Of a stretch of DNA of 64,000 nucleotides, positions 22,208-34,200 are shown piece by piece; positions within the stretch are counted from its first letter, which is position 1; each line of letters starts with the position of its first letter. The notes beneath the pieces were generated by a model. The model made no database searches. It was not told the origin of the DNA and worked only from the letters and a program-made list of their open reading frames with translations. The DNA is from Parelaphostrongylus tenuis. Its lineage: Eukaryota > Nematoda > Chromadorea > Rhabditida > Metastrongylidae. The DNA is taken from positions 310,001 to 374,000 of the forward strand of contig JAHQIW010005374.1 in NCBI GenBank assembly GCA_019055375.1. The letters are read 5' to 3'. Position numbers and translations under genes: made by a program.

Positions 22208-25200
22208 ATGAGCTTTCATTTCATATTTCTGCCAGGCGTAATTTTTGTGGCCGCTATGTTTGGATTGTTCGGCAATATCAGCTTAATTTATGCAGTAATC
22301 AAATATAAGAGTGTTCACACAAAACATGGTACATTTCTTCAAAGTTTTTCTTAATATTTTTCGATGTAATTTGCTGTAGAATCTTTGAGTGGTATAGCGC
22401 GCATCAGTAAGGATCAGCTAGCGATCTGCAGTTGAAAACAGAACTAGATAACCACGGCAAGCAGACATCAATTGACAATCCGTCGCTGCCTTGCTGCCAA
22501 AGAAAGCTTGACAATATTCAAAGCATCTCGACAATGATACTGTTTGTGTACGCTGTACGAGCAGAAGTTATGAAGCAGCGTTGATGGTGGATGCGGACGA
22601 ATGGAGTTTACTGGTCTCTGCTTTGGAGTTGTTTGGTATTCAAAAGCTGGCCTACGTTGTCATGAAAAGCAAAGTTTCGGGATGAGAAATCTCTTGAGGT
22701 GAAGCTCGTGGCTACGCCTTCAAAGTGCGTACTATATAATGTGGTGTAATCCATGTAGGCGAAATATCAACAAGAGCAGGAAAACCAAATATGCAAAATA
22801 CAGGTCAGGGAAAAGTTACCCCGGTTAATGATTTAGATTGCTCTGTTTTTTACAAGATTTAATCCATAATGATGTAGATAAACATTAGTTGCAGAGCAAA
22901 TATACTCATCACAAACTGATTACTGCCTGATTGAGAGCATTCGCTCAGCATTTACATGAGTTGAGTAGTTCCTAAGACTGATTATTTGTTAACCTCGGCA
23001 TTGATCAAATACGTCAGTGTCTCTTTCATGACCACAAACGAGATTGTAACAGTGAGGCATATTGAATGCAATACACCGCAATATTGGGCAATGTTTCGGC
23101 GGTTCACCCTTAGCAAAGCTGTTTCATTCTTTTTAAGACTTCAAATTATTCATTGTAGAACACCTACATAGAGTCTTTTGCGGGATAGCAAACTGGATGG
23201 CTCAGCTCGGAATAAATTAGCCTGAGGTATGGCGCGAGGTCGTACGTGATTAGTTTTCCACGTTCTGAAGAAAGAGTAACAGGGCAAAACTTCTGCCATT
23301 GTTCTATTGTATTAGGTCTAATGAGTTCTTTATTTACAAGCTCGTGTCTGTTCGGCAAGAACATAATTATTCAAATTGATTTACGTCCTTATTAAGGTGT
23401 GCTGTGAAAGGAGTTAATACGCAACTTAGGGAGCTAAATGTGGAGACTTTCCACGTAACAGAATACTGTACAAGTATTCGGCAAGTGTACTCAATCTGCA
23501 GTATATATATTCACTGCTATTTATCAATGGTATGACACTATAAATATACATTTAAAATGCTGTTGTTTTCAATATGTGCCACCTGAGTTGGGTTTGATGT
23601 TCCTATGTTTACCATACGAAACTAGTCAATGGTTTGTAGCTAACAACAACGAGAGGATATTAAAAAAAAATGCTAGAAAAGAAAGAGCGCCGATGGTGTA
23701 AGGACAGTTTGCGTCTCGATATAGATGGAACGCAGGTTCAACTTCCACCTGATGTTGAGTGTTTTGCATGCCACTCAACATTCTCAGATGAACATTCAAC
23801 AAGTTTCATTCTTTGATATTGGAAGAACTATACCCTTGAAGCGATAAAGTTACTGACAAAAATAATTATCGGTAAACTATGACACAGCAGTCTAGTTTAT
23901 GCATCGTGGGGTTCATTAGTTTGACTATATTCAGGGATTTTTCCAAACTATTTGAACTGGACTTCGAATTTTAATGACTAGAGTTTACGTCAATTGCTGC
24001 ACAATTTCTTGATCAGGGTGCAAATACACGTAGCGCAGCCGTTTGATCTGAGAAAGACGCTGATTGGATTCCTCTCAAATCAGTCAAACCCTCTATACCG
24101 ATGGAATTTAACAACCGGTATCAGACTTGTTCACGATCAGATTGCCTTTCGCAATTCAAAAAAAGATAGTTATCGTCAATAATGCTTTGGAGCACGCTAG
24201 CACGGATACTTTAAGGTGGACAGGCTTAACACCTGTTCAATGATAATTATAAGAATCCTAATAATTTGAAGGCAGTAAGAGCAGCCATAAATCATCACTT
24301 TGTTGGCGACCATATGTACCGTTTTCAGTACATAGTGTGAGCCACGCTCGCGGCGTCCGCGGCGGGCTGCGGAGGGCTAAGGATGGTTCGTATCATCACG
24401 CGCTTTCATGGAAATAAGAATTTATTTGTTGATTGAGGTTTTGAGGGCTCAATATCAGCATTACGTGATGAAAGATCACAAAATAGAGTCCTTCGGAGGG
24501 CTTTTTGGTGAAGAAAACGTTCATCTGCCAGAATTACATTCTATGATTCAACGAAAGAACCACATCTTTTTTAGTGTAAACTCACTTTCAGTTCTCACAT
24601 GACACTTTCTTCGTTCTTTCTAGTCTATGTTTTCGCAGTATTTAATAGCTTGAAAGATGCCGACCTCACACTAAGCCTAATTTTTTGGAGGACTGCTGTA
24701 TTAGATTCTCCAAACGAAAAAGATGAAGTTTTGTTCCCGAAGTGCGTTGTTTCAGTTCCGCAGTGGTTTTTTTTAGGAATTATGCACTAGAGTTTTGATG
24801 TTAAAAAAACTTTCTCGCGATAAAGACTAAACTGTCATTGGATTGGCTTCCATATACGTATTTTCAATGAAAAAAAAGCACTCTGTTGCTCTGAAAGTCT
24901 ACACATTTTATCACGAATGACCTGGATGCAGTGGCTTTATGTAGAAAGTCTCTGGTTTTCTTCCTTTTATCAGAAAGAGTCTTACTTAGATTGTCAGTTA
25001 TCACTCAGTAGCTTGAGAACTGGAGATTTTAGCAGTATGTTAAGCTTCTCAAAGCATGAAGTGATAACTAAAATTGAAATTACGTTTTGCCTTTGGAGTA
25101 AGCTGCTACAACTTTACAGCGAATTTTTTTGGGATTATATCGCAAATTTTGATCCTGAACTTCGATTTTGATGAAGTAATACAGATGAGACTTCTGTAAA

Positions 25201-28200
25201 TAGTGTCATACTGAAGAGAACTCCAATGTATCGCAATTCTATGTTTCAACGAAAAAGCCCTATTGTCGTGGAAGGAAACATATCTCCAGCTGTAAGTAAT
25301 ATCACATTTCACAATATTTCTACAAGCTTGTTTTGGAGAACACCTAGCTGCTCGAAAAATTTTCACTTTTCATATTGAATTGCGCGAACTGCAGATAAAT
25401 TTTGTGAGATGTGCTCTCGTTTCCTTGCCTTTTTTATCTAAAAGAAATTCTCACTAGACTTTTAATAATCAATCAATAGCTTGAGAAATGGGGATTTCTG
25501 TATCAGGCTTGATTTATAGAAATAGTTGATATTGCGCTTTAATAAATGAAAAAAGGGTTGCGTTTTGCTTTTAGACTACATAGTCCGTTGTCTGGACTTT
25601 ACACTGATGTTTTTGGGACTTGTGCAGTTAATTTTTGGTTTCTAAGTAAATTTATTATTATGAATGGATGGATTATTTATTGGAGAAGAGTACTTTTTGC
25701 ATGGAGCATGCTCACGTCTTCCAGTGATTTCTTTCAAGTCGGAAGGTATATCCTTAGAAAAACTATATTTTGAGTTCTCATTCTACATTACTATCGCCCA
25801 TTTCATGAGAAGTTGACTCGTAAACATTTTCCACAATAAGCAAATTGTAGAAGGAACATATATGAAAGGAGTTCTAGTATGCAGCTAGAAAAAGCATTGA
25901 CAGAGTTTGCATTGAACAAATTTAGGAGCACTTTCATAGAGAAGTGCATTTACAACTTACTTCCTGTTTTTCAGAAGACTATTAGCAGTCATTCGATAGC
26001 TATGAAAAATAGAGATCTCATTACCATGCTTGGTTTCTAATAGGGCTTTTACGGAGGAATTCTAGGGGTGAAAAATACGCCGCTCTTTCGGCATAATTAT
26101 TAGAACTTTGTCGAGGGTTCTGTTGGCAAGTTATATAGCGAAATGTAGATGGTCTGGACACATCGTTGTCACAAGGGAGCGACATATCATCATAGGTTTC
26201 CGTAGGCATTCTCAGTAGGAAGTACATCAATGCTTCCTAAAATTTCGCGTTCAGCAAGAAAGCTACAGAAATGAATCTACTTCCAACTCTTACTCTCCAT
26301 TTCTGTCGCACATCTTTCAGGTGTAAGACCGTTTCTTTTCCTGCTAATCATCCCTCCTATCGCCACAGAAATCTGTCTGCTGCGAATCGTTTTTTTTTTT
26401 GTAGAATCTCTCGTACACAATGTATTACTTCCATAGCAGTACATCAAATCTCATAGCAGATCATACACACACGTACATGTACATAAATAGATAAGTAAAT
26501 AAATAAATAAATATATATATATATATGAGAAACATGTACATGAAATCCGAAAATATTACAACCAATGTACTTGTGTCCTAAAATCTGATTATAAATATAA
26601 AAATGATAATACATCTGATTATTCGACTACTTATTCATGAGCCATAGTAAATCAAAGTCATTTGCGGCTGACATAATGAATGAAAGATGGATATGATTGA
26701 AATGTAAATGAGTATGAATAAGACAACTGAAACTTGTTGAATGACAGCTCAAGACCCCACTTTTTGTGAGTATAGAGCGTTTCCCTTAGAACGTTGGATT
26801 CTGGCGCGGAGAATCGGCAATATTAGTACTACAAATAGCTTTAGTAACCTCTCTCCCATCACATCCTATGATATTCTGACGATCAAAATCCTTTTGATGG
26901 CGATAAAAGTAGAAATTTCATCAGAAGACTGCCGCATTACGACTGTAGTTAGTCGCACTCGCCATGCGACCCGGTCGCGTGCCGCACCCTGATTTCAACT
27001 TGATCGCCAAGTAGTTAATCAGAAGAACTCTGACAGCGGATACGAAAAAATGAAGTGAACTCAAAAAAAAAACTGAGATCCGCACAAAAAGTGGTATCGG
27101 GTCGCGTGAAATGGAAATATGTCCTTCGTTTTTTGTTTTCTTTGCGAACGCTTTCTCAAAACCACGCTCAAACTTTAATATGCTTGATAGGTATATCTTC
27201 AAGAGATGCATGTGGTCTGTTAAAAGCACTCGCAAAGCTCGATACACATGTTTCAGCCTTGGCCAACTGACGAGGCTGCCAAAGGCCGAAACACGTGTAT
27301 TAGCTCTACAAGTGCTCACAACAGACCACACGCATGGCTCAAAAAATAATTATCAGGCATATTGAAATAGAATTATTAATATAGCGTCAAATGCATTACG
27401 ATTGGTACTTTTTGGATGCAGAGTCTCGGAAGATGGAAACCGGAAAAAATGATCGCTGTGATAAAGTTATCGAAACTTTTAACTTTCGGAAAATAACCTA
27501 CTGCTATAGAAGCCCCTATGAGATAGCTTACTGGACACCTGCCGTAAGGCATCAACTGTAGGTAGGGGCAGTCAGTGACTATTTCACGGGTTATCATCCC
27601 TGGGCGCTCGTTTTCTATGCTAAGGGGCAAGTAGCCGAGAAAAGGCACTGATAATGGCAAACCGTCGACACGCGCTTCTGCCGATTTATTGCTAAACATA
27701 TTTTCATGCACCTCAAAAATATGGCTAATAACATTCTCAAAAATATTATGAAAACATTATGAACGTGCAGAGCTACTATATTACATTCACAAAGCTTTTT
27801 TGCAGGGATGCTACTAAGTTTTCTTTGCTTTTATGAAAGTGTTGAACTTGGGTTTGAAAGCTGGAGTGCCGTTCGAATGGTCACCAACTCGGCAACGATG
27901 CCGCGATCAACTTGTTTCTATCGTATTTTACCTTATATAATTATTCGCACTGTGCACGCTTCAATGATGGCCATGTCGGTTCTTGACATATTGATCGCAC
28001 TTGTGTTGCCATTCAAGTGGGTTACATTTATTATAGTTACATTATTATCGTTCGGAAGCAATTTGAACATGAGATTAACGCGTAGAGGAAAGTGCTTGGG
28101 AAAGTATGCAGATCGTTTGAGATTCTTCACAAGTAAGTTTGACTAATTCAAGGTTTCTGATGTAGAATGCAATGAAAGTGTAATGATATATATAAGGGCA

Positions 28201-31200
28201 TGACTGCGAGTAATTGAAAGCATTAGCTGAAGTCAGAACTGAAATAGAAAAGTAATTAGAAAATGTGATATTGTCTCTAAACATATTAGACATGCATGGT
28301 TACAAGAATCAGGTAACAAATTTTCAATTTTCGCTTATTCAGCTTGAGTCTTTGCTGTTGAAGAAACCCAAAAACTATTGTTTATCAAGTTTGAATTGCA
28401 ACTGAATTGAGGAAGATTTAATTCTACCGTATCTTCCCACTTGTCATTTATAGCATAGCTACTGAAATTCAAGAGAATTTTCCCTGTTTTACAAACTCAT
28501 AGAATCATTCATTGGAAAGATGTTAACAATCAACAGTGCATTCTGTCACTTTTTTCCTACGCAGAATTCGAAAATGTCAGATAATCACGGAAAAAATCCG
28601 AAAATGCTTTCATTTTAGGCATCGCTGGATGCGATGGGACTTATATGCCTCAGTGATGCATATTCCAGGCTTGTTGATTTCAATCAGTATTGCTGTTAGC
28701 GCCACATTTCATATGAACGATGAAGGTTTGTTTCATCACCTACAATTTAAAATCAAAGAAGTGGAAGGAACAAATGTCGAAGTAAAACTGAGAAACAAGA
28801 AAAATCTTTTCTATTACCTAATAATAGTAGGTTCCAAAGTTATCAGAGGAAAAACGTGGTACTTTTCGATTATTGCGATGCATTTTTCACTCTTTTGGAG
28901 TTTTTTTTTTTCGCCCTCTTCAAACATTGAATAATCATTCGACAGTAAAACCACCTCGGCAATTCCGGTACCGTACTTGTTCTCTGAGAAGGCCTTCATT
29001 TCGCTTTAGCAGCGAGAATATTGCGTTTCATACTCGGTACAGGTACATTGCGGTGCGTTTTCAAAAGACAGAGCTTTTACTTTAGGTTTCTAGTATCGTA
29101 TGAAAGCTCAAATCTTAGTGATTGCAGTACTGCACCTGGTATTTAAAAGTTCTTTTAGTACGCTGAAGTAGCGAAAATGAAGCTTAATCTCATATCGGCG
29201 CGCATTTCTTTTTGTCCAGGGTGTGTGAATGACTGTGTATCGATCGTGCAGTTGATCGATCCGTAGCGTGATCCACATGTGACACTCGATTTTTGTTACT
29301 AGATCCAAAATTCCTTCTCCTCTTCAAAAAAAAAAAAATCCAAATAAAACAAATGATTGTGATGTCCCAAAATTTCTTTTACATGTCGAAATGCTTCTCG
29401 TGCATAGCTTTATTCTGCTTAGTTTTGAGCTTTGTAGCTGGTTTATTTGGCAAGATCTCAAAAAACTTAAAACCATTTGATTCTTAGAACAAAGTTTCTT
29501 TTAGAGTCTTAATGCAAGAAAAACCTAGAAATCCCTACGAAAGGAGGAAGGAATTTTCCATAAAAAAGGCCATCTCAAAATAAAGTACAACATTAAATTT
29601 ATCGAGGTACAAGTTATTTGATGATTGCTGAAACTCTAGGGAAAAACAGAAAACCAATGTTTTCAAAGGGTTGAAAATGATATCGACAACCGAATAATAC
29701 CAATTTTCAGTAATGATCGATAGCTTAAATCTAGGCTATCTTGATATAGCACTTATTTACAGAAAAAAAAAGCGTGCTTAACAGACTTTTTGCTGAAACC
29801 CGATTTGAAATAGAAAGAAGTAGTGCAAAAGAAATTATAAAATAATCGAATATTTCATGTCAATAAACATTGAAGAGATGACTACTGGATAGTGGTGACG
29901 TATACGTGAACCAAGTCAGTGTTCTTGTTTCTGCGCACAATCTGGGAAAAACTTCCGCAGTCTTAACGGCAATTTTGGGAAACATATGGCTTTGAGCAAA
30001 AACAATGCTAACGATTCCACTAGCATAGCATTTGCAGTTATAATGGTATGCAACCCACCGCTGGCACTGCCGGACGTTCATTCAAAAGTCAACAGCTTTG
30101 TAATTATGGCCGCAAATTTGGTTGTAGTCACCATATACGTTCTGGTGGCTTTAGAACTACTCAAGCTCCGTAAGTTAACCAAGCAGCTTCTAAATGATAT
30201 TCTAGGCAAGAAAACTTCGGCTTAGAAATCCAATTAGAAAATAATGGAAAGTAGGTTCAGAATTACACATGAAGAAATGTTTTAGACAAAATAAAACCAC
30301 TACGAGGGCAATTAGAACGGCCGAAACAATATAAGAAAATTCTTCGTTCCGCTATGACAGTCAATGGGATTTCAGTAGTGTGCTGGTTAGTTTTACACAT
30401 ATTAAAAAAAAAACTAGGTCTCTTATAAATAGTGCATATTTTCAACAAATGGCCTTTCCATGACCGATTTAATACTATCCTCGGCATTTGATAAATCTAC
30501 GCGTGTTTTTTCTACACTGTTTGTTTATAAGAGTGGACGCATCAACGACTTTCGTCTTTTTTACAGCCTCAAGTAGGCTGTCTGAGTTTATGAGGTAACC
30601 GAAACCATTTATAGTTACTCGTAATTCCGGAAGCCCCACTGTCGACGGTGGTCTTCAAAATCTCTCAAAGGATGTACCATGACGAAATGGACCACATTTT
30701 AGTTGCCTAACATTTGTTTTTTGAGTAAGAGGACAGGAAATCGCTAAGTTTGAACAACGAAATCTGAAAAGTATTCCTACTCGTCATCCTTACGTTATCG
30801 CTATGAAAGCCGAGAGCTAAAAATCACCAAGACAGGTATGTGTCTAGAAGCACGAGCTGAAACGTCAATATGAAATCGAACTACCCGTAGGCAATCTACA
30901 ACTCACGTTCGAACTTGCAAAACGTTGCATGGAGGCGATGAAAGATAATCCCAAAGAAAGATGGATTCAGTTATAGCGAAAGCTGTAGAAGCTGAAAAGA
31001 ACATGCGGGAGGCTCACTATAGTTTTGTCAATCGCAAAACTAGGATGATTGCACTACGATGCTATGACGAAACAGATACAACTTCAACTTCTAGAAAGGG
31101 AATAATAAAAATATTCCACAATTACTATTCGGATCTGTTCAATAATCACGGCCTTTTACCGTAATATAAATTAACAAAGGACGAATTTTTGTTGCACCAG

Positions 31201-34200
31201 TTCACCCTTCCGAATCCGGCACGCTATTTCGTCGGTGAAATATATAACAAAACTCGGTCCAGACAGGATAAAACCAGAACACCCGAACAACCTACCCCTA
31301 TTGCTCATCGACACACTGGCTCAGCCTTCTTACGTTATTTATTAGAATGCAAGGTTCCTGGTCAGTGGAAAATCAGCATGACTGTGCTAATCTTCAAAAA
31401 GAGATACCTTTGTGACATCGGCATTCATCGCCAAAACTTTTTGTTGTCCGTCGTCCATTAACTCGCTACGCAAGTCGTCCTAAACAGGATTGATAAATCA
31501 CTGGTCGAAAGACAGCCATGCAAACAAGCAGGGATTGCAAAAGAATTTGGGACTATATTTCGAAAACAAGACCTGCTGAAACTTCACGAAAGTGCAAGAA
31601 ACCGTTCTGTAGCACTTTTATCGATTCAAAGAAAGCCATTTATTTAGTTGAAGCCAAAGCAGTCATTGAAGCTCTAGATAGCCGAGAGGTTGCTCACTAG
31701 ACAAGAATTCTTCTTAAGTCCTGTAAAGATGCCACAAATATATAAAAGTCACTATTCTACAACGATATTACTATCGAGGTGAAAAAATGTCTTGTATAGC
31801 GGCACATTCACTCTGAAATTATTCACTCTCACTCTCCAATGTCCAGCGAATATTGATGATGATGCAGCATGAGAGTGAAATCATTGGTCGACAATTGAAC
31901 GATCGTTGCTCTCCTGATACATCGTTCATATAGCACAAGCATCGGTCAAAAGAAACGAATGCTGATCGAATTCAACAACGACCATAGAGAAATTGGTCTC
32001 CGACTAAGTCTCATGAAAACGATGTTCATGAGAGAAGGGCCGGCATTTTAATACCACTACTTAGCTCGTTTAGGAGCATCGAAGTCCACTAAAAAGAGGA
32101 CAAAACACCTGACTTCATGTCCGCCTTCAAGAATCAACTATTATGTTTACCTGAAATCAATCAGAAAGCTGGTCGCTTCATGAACATGATAGAAAATCAC
32201 TTAGAACTGTCTTAGGCAGTTGAAAGGTCTGCCCGAAAAATTCTTGTATTACGAAATGATTGCGAGTATCCAAAGTTCTAACTTACGTCAACGATAAGAA
32301 ATCATTGACGCCGTTCTACACGCCGGCTATCAACGACACGTGGGCCGGAATGCCAATGCGTTATAATAAAAACCGCCGGACGAGAGTTGTTACCAACTGG
32401 GTTGCTCATAATAGGAAACACGCCACAGGAAGACCGCAGACGCAGTGGTCCGGCATTTTCGCGAAAAGTTTAGAAAGAGAAAAAATGATGCACAACGAGT
32501 CTAGAGAGCGTTTAGGGTCCACTGGGCTATTGTTGCATGGATAATAAAAATTCAACTACTGTTTTATGCTAACCAATTGCTTTATCGGTGTCTGTTTTGC
32601 CACCCTTTGTCTTGTTTGAAGTTGAAGTTTTGGACAACACTTAACATCATTGGATTTATTTACTTGTAACATCGACCGCAAAAGTGCTTGAATAAGAAAA
32701 TTCTTACGCTTCCATATATTGCTCTATTTGTGCGCGATTTTGTTTTTTTGAGCTTTCTGATTTTTCTATTCTCTATCTAATTATTTCTTACACTTCTGAT
32801 TTCCATATTTTTTTACTTCACTTGTATGTTCCCAATGGTTATAAGATCTTAAGAATTTGAAATTCCATGCCTTTGTAGAAGAGACTTTTTTCAAAAGCAT
32901 GAATTACATGTACAATGAGCTAGCAAGAAATTTTCCGGACTTTTTCGTACTGAACAAGTTTACTCCCTTTTACAACAAAGAAAAGCAGCAAATGATCAGT
33001 CGAAGTATTGCTCTTTAACTTCAATCATTTCCACCCACTTTTGCCGCAGTTTCGTGATTCCGCGGCGGTAAAACTCGGTGTCTCTCAAATGAAAGAACTC
33101 TTCAAGTGCTTCACCCACCTCATCAATTTTTTTTCAAAGCGCCTTACTTTCAAGAAATGTTTAAACGATCGGAGGAAGTGAAAATCAGTGTGGAGCGAAT
33201 TTAGAGAGAAAGGCGAGTGGTCGAAACGATACCAGCCGAGTTCTTCAATCTGCATTTGTCATCATGAACGACGAGGCTTCGCATTGTCGTCCAAAAAACA
33301 TTTTTTAGCTCGTTAGCGGCGATACAAACGTGATTCAACTCATGCAGTTTGTAACAGTAAACCTCCAAATACTGTCTGGCCTTCCAACAGTTCCCAGTAC
33401 CCAATTCCAGGAACTGGTCAAAAAGCAAAGCAATATTTTCATGCGAGTCAACGACGGAGATGTCTCCTTGCATTTGAAACAACTTGGTGGTCAATTCATG
33501 TGAGCGGCCGACTCTCTGTTTGTGCGTCAAATCTCCATTTCCAGCTTCGAATTCACTGAAACGATCAAAAGCTACACTTCTCCCAACGTCAATCCAGGCA
33601 TCATTAATCCGGAGAAAAGTCTCAGCAGCACTTGAACCCAAGCGACACCCGTGTCGCTTTCATAATTGCTTTTGCTCTTGGGACAATTCCATCTCAGAAC
33701 AAATGCATAAGTGTTATATATCAAAATAACAACACGAAGCTGCTCTAAACGATAGTAAAGGCAAAGACACAAATTTACGGAAAATAAATGAGTCCAAAAA
33801 ATTTCTTACCAGCTCAACAAATTTTCTGTAGTGCCTTTTATACATGCGTTTGTAGTTTTGGAATGCTCAAACCTGGAAATATCAGACAGTGAAAACAGAT
33901 TTTTCTAAGTCATCAGGCAACATTTACTGCAAATTCCATCTCAATCCCATTCTATTTGTTTCCTACCATTCAGTATTCACAAAGGTCCTCTAAACTTATT
34001 AGATGTAGGGCTACTACTGTTATTGTAGTCTTCTTTAGTGAAAATTGTTGAAGACTGATCGAGCCTATTAAAGCTGGAGACTTGAAATGGGCTGCAGTAT
34101 ACCAGTGTGGATTATAGAGAGCAACTGTTTCCGGAGAAGTGTGTCAACAACTTCTCAGCCACAGTAGAATAAGATATCTTTCATTTCGAGTGTTTTCTTA

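Noticed and set aside
26921..27331. 136-codon minus-strand frame
   Set aside because: It runs through the FB-B palindrome at 27135-27372; composition follows the repeat and there are no splice or start signals.
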